Shown: positions 1-5,558, counted from the first letter of the stretch. The stretch is 6,147 bases of DNA from Natronomonas sp. (GCA_007135435.1 SLIW01000557.1:1-6147), one strand, 5' to 3'. Translations and numbers: made by a program. The notes: generated from the letters alone by a model not told the origin.

Positions 1-45
1 CGCGTGGGGGTCGTACTGGTCGTCGACCTCGGCGAACCGGCTCAT
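1..45 (-). CDS. ileS: N-terminus of probable isoleucyl-tRNA synthetase (partial, runs off left edge)
   Basis: Only the first 15 codons are in the window. Read from the ATG at 45-43 they give MSRFAEVDDQYDPHA. From memory, this closely matches the usual start of haloarchaeal isoleucyl-tRNA synthetases, which open with an MSRF-EVDDQYDP-like stretch before the catalytic domain. If so, the cytoplasmic enzyme charges tRNA-Ile with isoleucine using ATP. The start is supported by a TATA-like box centred about 25 bp upstream, which would give a leaderless mRNA. No catalytic motif (HIGH, KMSKS) is visible, so the identity rests on the N-terminus alone. The gene follows the winged-helix regulator gene on the same strand after a 120-bp gap and appears to have its own promoter. 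Confidence 0.55.
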   Translation of the reverse strand, partial: MSRFAEVDDQYDPHA

Positions 46-65
46 ACCCGTACATCCGGCGCGGC

Positions 66-78
66 CGTTAAAGGGGAA
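66..78 (-). promoter_or_regulatory. TATA-like promoter of the left-edge gene
   Basis: On the minus strand this reads CCCCTTTAACGG. The TTTAA core lies about 25 bp before the ATG at 45, the expected spacing for a haloarchaeal leaderless transcript. It stands out as the only A/T run in a very GC-rich gap. Confidence 0.5.
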
Positions 79-165
79 TCGGTACCGTGCGAGGGGGTCT
101 CGCCGACGCCAGGATGCGCCGCCGTGGTACTCGGCGGCCCGCGTGAGATCGCTGTCACGATCGCG

Positions 166-813
166 TCAGCGCCGCCTGCCGACCCACGTCCACACCACGA
201 CGGTGGCGAGGGCGAAGAGGCCGCCGAGGAGGAAGAGCGTCCCCGGGGTCAGCCAGCCCCCGAGTTCGGCCGTCGGGAGCACCGTCGGGTCCGGGTCCCT
301 CGCGGCGAACGAGTACCCGTCGACCTCGGACCCGTCCTCCCCGGACCCCGAGGTGTGGAAGACGGCAGGCGTGGGCACCAGGACCACCCGCTCGACGACG
401 AGGGCCCCGGCGGCCAGCAGTCCCCCGGCACCGAGGACGCGGCGCAGCGTCTCCCGGAGCGTCGACCGCGTGGTCTCGTCACCGGCGAACAGCACCACCG
501 ACTCGTTGGTCGGGGCGTAGACCTTCATCTCGTTGCCCTGCGCGGAGTACCAGGTGTCGCCGACCTCGACCAGCCCGACGTCCTGGAGCTTCTCGAGGTG
601 GTAGCTCACGTTCTGCAGGGAGGTACCGACCCGGTCGGCGACCTCCGAGGCGGTCGCCGGCTCCTCGTAGACCGCCGCGAGGACCTCCCGGGTGGTCTCG
701 GCGGCGATCGCCTCGACGACGTCGCCGGCGTGGTCGTCGTCGATCGAGAGGACCGAGGCGCCGTCGCCGGGCCGCGGCCTCGTCTCCGATCGCAACGGTA
801 ACAGCCGACCCAT
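166..813 (-). CDS. ArsR-like winged-helix regulator with C-terminal membrane helices
   Basis: The protein has 215 residues. Residues about 25-105 form an ArsR-type winged helix-turn-helix: the helix DVVEAIAAETTREVLAAVYE, then TASEVADRVGTSLQNVSYHL as the helix-turn-helix, then a wing near VEVGDTWYSAQGNEMKVYA. Residues about 126-146 (VLGAGGLLAAGALVVERVVLV) and 190-211 are hydrophobic and are probably two membrane helices, with an acidic loop (158-188) between them and a basic GRRR tail. It is therefore probably a transcription regulator tethered to the membrane, a layout seen in several haloarchaeal HTH families. The targets and the signal are unknown. The frame is open upstream to 963, but the ATG at 813 is preferred: it has a TATA-like element about 30 bp upstream, and the extension is Pro/Arg-rich and includes intergenic repeats. 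It is flanked on the same strand by the SIMPL gene and the ileS-like gene. Confidence 0.8.
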   Translation of the reverse strand: MGRLLPLRSETRPRPGDGASVLSIDDDHAGDVVEAIAAETTREVLAAVYEEPATASEVADRVGTSLQNVSYHLEKLQDVGLVEVGDTWYSAQGNEMKVYAPTNESVVLFAGDETTRSTLRETLRRVLGAGGLLAAGALVVERVVLVPTPAVFHTSGSGEDGSEVDGYSFAARDPDPTVLPTAELGGWLTPGTLFLLGGLFALATVVVWTWVGRRR

Positions 814-837
814 GTATGCCGTGGTGGATGCGACGGT

Positions 838-856
838 CCACCAAGTACCTTTTCGG
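838..856 (-). promoter_or_regulatory. Putative BRE/TATA of the winged-helix regulator gene
   Basis: The minus strand reads CCCCGAAAAGGTACTTGG. A purine-rich BRE-like CGAAAA is followed by a weak TATA-like GGTACTT centred about 30 bp before the ATG at 813. The TATA match is poor, but the position favours the short start over the upstream in-frame extension. Confidence 0.35.
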
Positions 857-910
857 GGGTCAAATGGTCGTTTTACCGTCGGGATGGGTGGTCGCTCGAT
901 GGGTCGTTGC

Positions 911-975
911 GGTGGTGCGATGATGGGGTGATGCGATGATGCGGTGCTGGAGGGTCTCCGCAATGCTGGAGGGTC
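911..975. repeat. Decayed short direct repeats downstream of the SIMPL gene
   Basis: Two adjacent 16-bp units, GGTGGTGCGATGATGG (911-926) and GGTGATGCGATGATGC (927-942), agree at 14 of 16 positions. They are followed by two exact copies of TGCTGGAGGGTC (945-956 and 964-975) with a 19-bp period. The block lies in the 205-bp gap between the SIMPL stop codon (1019) and the regulator start (813). It looks like the worn remains of one or two tandem arrays. No function can be read from it. Confidence 0.6.
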
Positions 976-1018
976 GCCCTGGTGATGCGTCGGTGGGCGG
1001 CGGGGGTCGACTCGGCCG

Positions 1019-1756
1019 CTACAGGAGCTCGAACGCCACCGTCACCCGCGCGGTCACCGACACGTCGCCGTGTTCGATCTGCGTCGCGCCGGAGTCGGTC
1101 GCCTCGGCGGTGTACGCGATGTCGAACCGCTGGCTGAACGGCGAGTGGCCGGTCTGAGAGGTCTCCATCGAGACCGCCTCCCCGACCGACCGGTCGGCTG
1201 ACCCGGCGAACAGCTCCGCCTCCCGTCGCGCGTCGGCGACCGCCCGGTCGACCGCCTCCTCGTAGTGGTCCTCCCGGCGGGCCTCGCTGAGGGTGAAGTT
1301 CACCCGGCCGATCGAGTCCGCGCCCGCGGCGACCGCGACGTCTATGGTCTCGCCGACGCCGTCCGGGTCGTCCACCCCCACGGCGTAGCGGTGGACGCCC
1401 TGGTAGCGGTGGTCCCGCTCGCGTAGCGAGTAGCGGCTCGTCGTGATGTCGTCCTCGTCGACGCCGTGGTCGAGGAGCGCCTCGCGGAGCTCGGCGGCCC
1501 GCTCGGCGAGCTCCCTGACGACGGCGTCGGCGTCCTCGCGGTCTTCCGCCTCGACCGAGACCGTGAAGGTGGCCCGGTCCGGCTCGGTCTCGACGACGCC
1601 GACCCCCTCGACGCTGATGGTCTCGCGGTCGCCGCCCCTGACGGTCATCTCCTCGACGGTCGTCTCGCCGCCGCCGGCGCCGAGTGCCGACGTGCAGCCA
1701 GCGAGTGCGGCGACGCCGGTGGCACCGGCGGCGGCCACGAAGTCTCGTCGGTTCAT
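1019..1756 (-). CDS. SIMPL (DUF541) domain lipoprotein, Tat-exported
   Basis: The protein has 245 residues. It starts MNRRDFVAAAGATGVAALAGC, a twin-arginine signal peptide ending in an LAGC lipobox, so Cys21 should become the lipid-anchored first residue outside the cell membrane. Residues about 46-243 fit the SIMPL/DUF541 family: ISVEGVGVVETEPDRATFTV at the start, a long helix with repeated Ala/Glu/Leu (72-95), GVDEDDITTSRYSLRE, VGETIDVAVAAGADSIGRVNF, a second helix (170-194), and a closing VSVTARVTVAFEL strand. Family members are secreted or periplasmic proteins whose biochemical role is poorly defined; some are linked to oxidative stress or signalling. The ATG at 1756 is chosen because the Tat motif must be N-terminal, although the frame is open to 2146. 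Flanking genes give no functional clue. Confidence 0.88.
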   Translation of the reverse strand: MNRRDFVAAAGATGVAALAGCTSALGAGGGETTVEEMTVRGGDRETISVEGVGVVETEPDRATFTVSVEAEDREDADAVVRELAERAAELREALLDHGVDEDDITTSRYSLRERDHRYQGVHRYAVGVDDPDGVGETIDVAVAAGADSIGRVNFTLSEARREDHYEEAVDRAVADARREAELFAGSADRSVGEAVSMETSQTGHSPFSQRFDIAYTAEATDSGATQIEHGDVSVTARVTVAFELL

Positions 1757-1789
1757 TGCGGTCGCTACTGGTGGGCACCGGGGGATGGG

Positions 1790-1808
1790 CCTTCTGTAAG
1801 GTACAAGA
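1790..1808 (-). promoter_or_regulatory. Possible promoter of the SIMPL lipoprotein gene
   Basis: The minus strand reads CTTGTACCTTACAGAAG about 35-50 bp before the ATG at 1756. TACCTTACA is the only TATA-like stretch in the near-upstream region and would give a leader of roughly 10-20 nt. No ribosome binding site is seen in that leader. The rest of the 1757-1962 gap shows no gene or repeat that I can support. Confidence 0.3.
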
Positions 1809-1962
1809 GCCGTTTGATGATCGGACTGCCCAACGAGGACGAGGATGGCCTTCGTAGACTCGACGCTCCCCGGGGTCGGTACACCGGTAGACGGGTGGCG
1901 GCACGATGACCGCTCGGCTGTCGACCTGCCGAGGGGCGTACCGCCATCCTCCGCTGGTCGGG

Positions 1963-2232
1963 TTACTCCTCGCTTTCGGCTTCGGGGACCGCCCGGGCGT
2001 CCACGTCGAACCCCTGGCGGATCCGCGGGAGCACCTCCTGGGCGCCGAGCGCGACGATGCCGACGTACAGCGCGACCGCGCCCATGAACCCGAGCCAGAT
2101 GGCGAAGACGACGTTCCCGTCGACGAGGTGCGCGAGGCTGATCCACTCCGCGAACAGCCCGCCGGCGGTGAAGGCGACGGCCGCGAGGAGGTAGACGAGG
2201 AGTTCGAGGACCCCGACGATCAGTTCTTTCAC
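1963..2232 (-). CDS. Small two-helix membrane protein, unknown function
   Basis: The protein has 89 residues and begins at a GTG (2232-2230): MKELIVGVLELLVYLLAAVA. Residues about 4-26 and 41-63 are hydrophobic helices, separated by a short loop with Glu29, His35 and Asp38. The C-terminal 20 residues are acidic (ends AESEE) and probably sit in the cytoplasm or at the membrane face. It resembles small haloarchaeal two-helix membrane proteins of unknown function, but I cannot name a family. The GTG start is chosen over the longer open frame to 2457 for two reasons: a TTTAT box lies almost exactly 25 bp upstream, and the extension is Arg/Cys-rich because it reads through a 21-bp tandem repeat. 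No operon partner is evident. Confidence 0.72.
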   Translation of the reverse strand: MKELIVGVLELLVYLLAAVAFTAGGLFAEWISLAHLVDGNVVFAIWLGFMGAVALYVGIVALGAQEVLPRIRQGFDVDARAVPEAESEE

Positions 2233-2252
2233 GGCCGCTCTCGGCGGGGTGA

Positions 2253-2262
2253 GGATAAATCG
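2253..2262 (-). promoter_or_regulatory. TATA box of the small two-helix membrane protein gene
   Basis: The minus strand reads CGATTTATCCTC. TTTAT occupies 2255-2259, centred about 25 bp before the GTG at 2232. This predicts a leaderless mRNA starting at or next to the GTG, and is the main support for that start codon. Confidence 0.55.
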
Positions 2263-2352
2263 CTGTCGGATACCGGCACGCCGTTTGCAGACTCGATCTG
2301 GCGACGACCCCCGGTCTCCCCCTCGTGATCGGCGAATCCCGGTCTGGTCATC

Positions 2353-2457
2353 ACGACGAACGCTGAAGCCCTCACTATGAACACTGAGGCACTCACGACG
2401 AACGCTGAAGCACACACAACGAACGCTGAAGCACACACAACGAACGCTGAAGCACAA
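2353..2457. repeat. 21-bp tandem repeat, five copies
   Basis: Five contiguous 21-bp units start at 2353, 2374, 2395, 2416 and 2437. The shared core on the plus strand is GAACGCTGAAGCACAC. The last three units are nearly identical; the first differs at its end, and the second is the most diverged (TGAACACTGAGGCACTC), which suggests recent expansion at the right-hand side. The array begins 49 bp beyond the stop codon of the small acidic protein gene (2507-2743) and lies about 120 bp upstream of the two-helix membrane protein gene. All six frames stay open or nearly so through the repeat, which creates spurious open frames. There are no spacers, so it is not CRISPR. Confidence 0.92.
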
Positions 2458-2506
2458 TCGACGAGCACACGCCCATAGCCGAGTAAGAACCGATTACCGC
2501 GGCGAG

Positions 2507-2743
2507 TTACGGGCCCACCTCGACGACGAGGTCGGACTGGATCCACATGTCGGGGACCTCCCGATCGTAGATGACGTACTCGCCGTTGGCGAGGGAGAGC
2601 TGGGCGTACCGGTCGGTGTCGAGCGTCGTCTCGGGCGGCTGGACCGCCGTCTCGGCGGCCTGGTCGACGGGCAGTTCGGCGGGACCCCCCACGTCCCCGG
2701 GCCCCTGGTCGTCAGTCTCGGAGGGTAGGTCACTCATTCGCAT
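2507..2743 (-). CDS. Small acidic haloarchaeal protein of unknown function (DUF7331-like)
   Basis: The protein has 78 residues. The first 40 are acidic, rich in Pro, Gly and Gln, and probably disordered. Residues 44-76 form a compact, conserved-looking segment: DRYAQLSLANGEYVIYDRE followed by VPDMWIQSDLVVEV. From memory, this Y-x-x-L...VIYDRE...W-I-x-S-D pattern matches a family of small haloarchaeal proteins annotated as DUF7331, whose function is not known. There is no signal peptide or membrane helix, so it is probably cytoplasmic. The ATG at 2743 is chosen because an excellent BRE/TATA pair is centred 25 bp upstream; an ATG two codons later (2737) is also possible. The frame is open to 2782, but that start would lie upstream of the TATA box. 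The gene is divergent from the uracil-DNA glycosylase-like gene. Confidence 0.72.
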   Translation of the reverse strand: MRMSDLPSETDDQGPGDVGGPAELPVDQAAETAVQPPETTLDTDRYAQLSLANGEYVIYDREVPDMWIQSDLVVEVGP

Positions 2744-2764
2744 GCTGACGGAAGTTGTCACTCC

Positions 2765-2778
2765 ATTTAAAAGTTCGG
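2765..2778 (-). promoter_or_regulatory. BRE/TATA promoter of the small acidic protein gene
   Basis: The minus strand reads CCGAACTTTTAAATGG: a CCGAAC BRE-like element (2773-2778) directly followed by TTTTAAAT (2765-2772). Its centre is 25 bp before the ATG at 2743, giving a leaderless transcript. It is among the strongest TATA matches in the window and lies in the 173-bp divergent gap before the uracil-DNA glycosylase-like gene. Confidence 0.65.
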
Positions 2779-2916
2779 CCATTGACCTGGTAAGAACCCC
2801 GTCCCCCCGATGTCGTTGACAGTCGTCGGCGTCCCACGAATCCGGACGCCTGTCCCCGCCTGCGACCCGCGATCCCGAGTACGAAGGCTCAGGGTTGTCC
2901 AGTCCTACCGTCGCAC

Positions 2917-3567
2917 ATGGTGACCTTTCCGGACCCGGCGGACCGCAACGTCCTGGCCGAGGACTGCCGGAGGTGTCCGGCGCTGGCGGAGGCCCGTACC
3001 TGCATCGCCTGGGGCGTGGGCTCGCTCGACGCGACGCTCGTCGTCGTCGGCGAGGCGCCGGGGGCCGGGAGCCCGGAGGCCGCCCGGTGGCGCGGCGGCA
3101 ACCACACGGGGATGGCCTACACCGCCCGACACAGCGGCCGGCGGGTCCGGACGCTCCTCGAGTCGCTCGGGTACGGCCCCGACGAGCTCTACTTCACGAA
3201 CGCCGTCAAGTGCTTCCCGTCGGACGGCGAGGGGTCGAACCGCGAGCCGACCGCCGGGGAGCGGGCGAACTGCCGGCCGTACCTCCTGGCGGAGCTCGAG
3301 CAGGTCGACCCCGCCTGCGTCGTCCCCACCGGGCGGCACGCGACGACGTCCCTCCTGGCGGCAACGGGCCGCGACCTCGAGGGGTTCCTCGAGACCGTTC
3401 TCGAGCCCATCGAGACCGACGAGTTGCCGCCGTTGCTCCCGATCCTCCATCCCTCCTACCAGGACGTCTGGCTGCGGAGGCTCGGGTACGAGGACGAGGC
3501 GGCCTACCGTGAGGCCGTGGGCGACGCGCTCGAGGCACTGGGGGCGCTCGAGGCGCCTGGGACGTGA
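2917..3567 (+). CDS. Uracil-DNA glycosylase superfamily protein (Fe-S, family 4-like, divergent)
   Basis: The protein has 216 residues. The order of motifs matches the Fe-S (family 4-like) uracil-DNA glycosylases: CRRC (Cys17, Cys20), VVVGEAPG (42-49; motif 1 with Glu46), YFTNAVKCFP (92-101, Cys99), ERANCRPYLLAEL (115-127, Cys119), VVPTGRHATTSLL (135-147) and ILHPSY (176-181; motif 2 with His178). Cys17, 20, 99 and 119 are the likely 4Fe-4S ligands. Such enzymes excise uracil from DNA after cytosine deamination, the first step of base excision repair. After GEAPG the usual NED...G-PFVG stretch is missing and is replaced by about 20 residues that include RGGNHTGMAYTARHSG, so this is a divergent haloarchaeal group and its substrate is less sure. 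The ATG at 2917 is preferred; no good TATA box or Shine-Dalgarno is visible nearby. It is convergent with the 506-residue lipoprotein gene. Confidence 0.85.
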   Translation: MVTFPDPADRNVLAEDCRRCPALAEARTCIAWGVGSLDATLVVVGEAPGAGSPEAARWRGGNHTGMAYTARHSGRRVRTLLESLGYGPDELYFTNAVKCFPSDGEGSNREPTAGERANCRPYLLAELEQVDPACVVPTGRHATTSLLAATGRDLEGFLETVLEPIETDELPPLLPILHPSYQDVWLRRLGYEDEAAYREAVGDALEALGALEAPGT

Positions 3568-3580
3568 TCTCGGGCTCCTC

Positions 3581-3595
3581 CTTCCGCAGCGGAAG
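3581..3595. terminator. Palindrome just after the glycosylase gene
   Basis: CTTCCGC-A-GCGGAAG is a perfect 7-bp inverted repeat around one base, starting 14 bp after the stop codon at 3567. It may form a small hairpin in either transcript of this convergent pair. There is no T-rich run after it, and archaeal termination normally depends on T tracts, so a terminator role is only a guess. Confidence 0.35.
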
Positions 3596-3612
3596 CCGTG
3601 GTCATCCACCGG

Positions 3613-3744
3613 CTGCAATCAGTCGTCGCCCGGTCTGAAATCGCTCGTCTCCTGGTCTGCAATCAGCCGTCTCCCGGTCTGCAATCAACCGTCTCCCAAT
3701 CTGCAATCAGCCATCTCCCGGTCCCCAATCAGCCGTCTCCCGGT
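3613..3744. repeat. 22-bp tandem repeat, six copies, overlapping a stop codon
   Basis: Six contiguous 22-bp units start at 3613, 3635, 3657, 3679, 3701 and 3723. The consensus core is GCAATCAGCCGTCTCCCGG. Copies 1 to 6 differ from the consensus at about 2, 5, 0, 3, 1 and 2 positions, and a partial seventh copy (CTGAAG) follows. The array fills most of the gap between the convergent glycosylase and 506-residue lipoprotein genes. The sixth copy and the partial one lie inside the end of the lipoprotein coding region, and the TGA of that gene is within copy 6. Because 22 is not a multiple of three, the array was probably tolerated by expanding downstream of the stop. Confidence 0.92.
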
Positions 3745-5249
3745 CTGAAGTCCGGGTCGACCGTCGGGTCGGGCTCGAACAGGAGCACCCGCGTGTACAG
3801 CTCCCCCTCGTCGTGCTCCCACGCGTCGCTGTGTCGTTGGTAGTACTCCACGCGCGCCTGGTCATCCACGCTGGAGTGCAGCGCCGAGAGCAGGGCCGCC
3901 GGGCCGAGCCGACGCACGACGATCCCGGTGTGGTCGCCGTCGAACCGCAGGAGGTCGTTTATGGGGCCGACGTAGCCGTCCGGGTCGTGCTCGTCGAGGT
4001 CCTCGGGATCGTTCACGGCGTAGTTCTCCCAGGCGCCCACGTACCGACCGCCGCGGTAGAGGTAGAGGGTGTCGCCGGGGTCGAGCACGAGCGGTTCGTT
4101 GGCGATGGCCTCGCTGTCGTCGAGCGCGAGGTCGTCGATCGCGGGGACGAACGGCGGAGGGGCGTCTCGACTCCCGTCGTCGCTGGACTCCCCGACCACC
4201 CGGACCTCGAAGGGCCCGCGGATCGGTTCCGACCCCGTGTGCTCGAGCGCCAGGTAGTCCGCGCTGATGGTGCAGTCGAACGGTACGTCGCCGAGCACCG
4301 CGTCGGTCCACGCCGGGTCCCCGGGTAGCGTCTCCCCGACGCTGGGCCCCCACCACCCGTCGACCTCCCACTGGAGAGTGACGCTCTCGTGGGCGTCGGC
4401 TAGATGACCGATGTCCGCGGCGATGGTCAACGCGCTCACCACCCCGTCCTCGTGGACGACGGCCTCCCCGTCCACACTCACCGCATCGTCCCGGAGCACG
4501 ATCTCCTCCACGTCGTACCGGATCGCGTTCCCGCGCGCGTCGTCGGTCGGCTCCACCGAACCCGTCGCGGGATCGACCGCGACGCTCTCGCGGGCGTCCA
4601 GCACGAGCTCCGCGTACGGCATCCTGAAGACGCCAGTGAGCTCGTCTTCGACCTCCTCGCCTTGGGATAGGTCGCGTAACGCGAGGTCCGCTCCCCGCTC
4701 GTCCACCATCGCCATCCCATCGGTCCCGGCCCCGTCCTCGAAGAGCGGTGCGTAGTACCGGTCGACCCACCGCGATGAGACATGGGCCTCCGCGCCGTCT
4801 TCCGGGTAGCCACGCACCACCATCCGCCGGTCGTCGGTCTCACGCATGTCCCTCGTGAGCGTCACCCACGTGCCCCCTCGCCTGTCGGTGATGGTCCGGG
4901 AGACCGAGTTCACCTGGCCGTCGTAGCGCGTCGACGCCGTGGTGAATCGGCGTCGCAGATCGACGCGCGAGTCCCCGTCTGCGAACAGCTCGGACTCGGT
5001 GACGGAGCGGAGCTCCTCGCCGTCCTCGTCCACCTGCTCGATTGCCACCGAGACCGTGTAGTGGAGGGGGTCCCCCGGTGGCGTCGTGAACGGGTCGGTC
5101 CCGAGGAACACCGACTCGAGATCCTCCGCGCCGAGGCCAGGTGGGAGGTGGTCGGGGTCGACGCGGTCGTCGAGGCCCCGACGGTTGCAGCCCGCCAGGA
5201 AGACGACCCCGAGGAGCGCAGTCATCGCGTCCCGGCGTGCCGCGTCCAT
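3729..5249 (-). CDS. Large acidic lipoprotein of unknown function
   Basis: The protein has 506 residues. It begins MDAARRDAMTALLGVVFLAGC: a short signal peptide with a twin arginine (5-6) and a lipobox ending at Cys21, so the mature protein is probably lipid-anchored on the outer face of the membrane. No family was recognised. Residues about 60-300 alternate beta-like strands with acidic turns (LHYTVSVAIEQV, ESELFADGDSRVDLRRRFTT, GGTWVTLTRDM) and end in a TLQWEVDGWW strand; this recalls LolA/LppX-like lipoprotein folds, but only by impression. Residues about 322-400 (DCTISADYLALEHTGSEPIR ... LVLDPGDTLYLYRGG) look like an Ig-like beta-sandwich. The ATG at 5249 is supported by a BRE/TATA pair about 28 bp upstream and keeps the twin arginine. 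The last residues, FRPGDG, and the stop lie in a 22-bp tandem repeat. Confidence 0.8.
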   Translation of the reverse strand: MDAARRDAMTALLGVVFLAGCNRRGLDDRVDPDHLPPGLGAEDLESVFLGTDPFTTPPGDPLHYTVSVAIEQVDEDGEELRSVTESELFADGDSRVDLRRRFTTASTRYDGQVNSVSRTITDRRGGTWVTLTRDMRETDDRRMVVRGYPEDGAEAHVSSRWVDRYYAPLFEDGAGTDGMAMVDERGADLALRDLSQGEEVEDELTGVFRMPYAELVLDARESVAVDPATGSVEPTDDARGNAIRYDVEEIVLRDDAVSVDGEAVVHEDGVVSALTIAADIGHLADAHESVTLQWEVDGWWGPSVGETLPGDPAWTDAVLGDVPFDCTISADYLALEHTGSEPIRGPFEVRVVGESSDDGSRDAPPPFVPAIDDLALDDSEAIANEPLVLDPGDTLYLYRGGRYVGAWENYAVNDPEDLDEHDPDGYVGPINDLLRFDGDHTGIVVRRLGPAALLSALHSSVDDQARVEYYQRHSDAWEHDEGELYTRVLLFEPDPTVDPDFRPGDG

Positions 5250-5274
5250 ACCACGAGCGAACCCGTCGATCGTG

Positions 5275-5287
5275 GGTAAAGGTTCGG
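5275..5287 (-). promoter_or_regulatory. BRE/TATA promoter of the large lipoprotein gene
   Basis: The minus strand reads CCGAACCTTTACCC: a CCGAA BRE-like element followed by a CTTTACC TATA-like box centred about 28 bp before the ATG at 5249. The CCGAAC element is the same as in the promoter of the small acidic protein gene at 2773-2778. A short or absent 5' leader is predicted. Confidence 0.55.
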
Positions 5288-5558
5288 AGTGCCTCGACCC
5301 GGTGAATCCCGGACACGTAGCGAGCGATCGCGGCCCGCGTCGACCGGCTCCTGGTTCGCGCTGTATTCCCGGCCCCGTTTCTCACGAGTTGAGGGATACC
5401 GACCGCCCCTGAGTGCGTTTGCTCCGGACAATATGCAGACGTGGTGCCCGACCGGCGCGGTGGGCCCAGCCAGAGTGGTACCCGATACTTATCGGGTGTT
5501 TAAATACCCGATCCGACGAGTCTCGGCCAGAGATAGCTGGGGCGCCAGCGAGCGACGC
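5288..5558. other. Gene-free stretch upstream of the large lipoprotein gene
   Basis: No convincing coding region is visible on either strand. The open frames here are short, Arg/Ser-rich and start at rare codons. A symmetric promoter/operator cluster lies at 5480-5512. A palindromic TGGGCCCA occurs at 5461-5468. A small RNA gene driven from the TATA box at 5499-5505 cannot be excluded on either strand. Confidence 0.4.
5480..5512. promoter_or_regulatory. Symmetric TATA box flanked by three ACCCGAT half-sites (operator-like)
   Basis: Three copies of one heptamer occur in 33 bp: ACCCGAT (5480-5486), its reverse complement ATCGGGT (5491-5497), and ACCCGAT again (5506-5512). The first two form an inverted repeat with a 4-base spacer (ACTT). 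The last two flank GTTTAAAT, a palindromic TATA-like box (5499-5505). This is how a repressor or activator operator built over a core promoter looks. TTTAAA is symmetric, so the direction of transcription is not decided. No clear start codon of a good gene follows at leaderless distance on either strand, so the controlled unit is unknown. The last TAA of the doubtful minus-strand frame (5489-5995) falls inside it. Confidence 0.55.

Noticed and set aside
4..801. Plus-strand open frame of 265 residues opposite the winged-helix regulator
   Set aside because: It is Arg/Gly/Pro-rich with no recognisable domain, and the opposite strand encodes a clear HTH protein.
814..963. 50-residue N-terminal extension of the winged-helix regulator
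   Set aside because: It is Pro/Arg/His-rich, reads through intergenic repeats and lies upstream of the TATA-like element; the ATG at 813 fits better.
1757..2146. 130-residue N-terminal extension of the SIMPL protein
   Set aside because: It would bury the twin-arginine signal peptide and lipobox, which must be at the N-terminus.
2353..2457. CRISPR array
   Set aside because: The units are contiguous 21-mers with no spacers; the same is true for 3613-3744 and 5559-5642.
2229..2546. Minus-strand frame with CASAFVV repeats, 105 residues
   Set aside because: It overlaps the end of the small acidic protein gene and the TATA box of the next gene, has an Arg-rich start, and is open because of the repeat. 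The substitutions between copies are mostly conservative in this frame, which is interesting but too weak.
3862..4770. 302-residue minus-strand frame inside the large lipoprotein gene
   Set aside because: It is extremely Arg/Gly-rich, the typical product of reading haloarchaeal coding DNA in the wrong frame.
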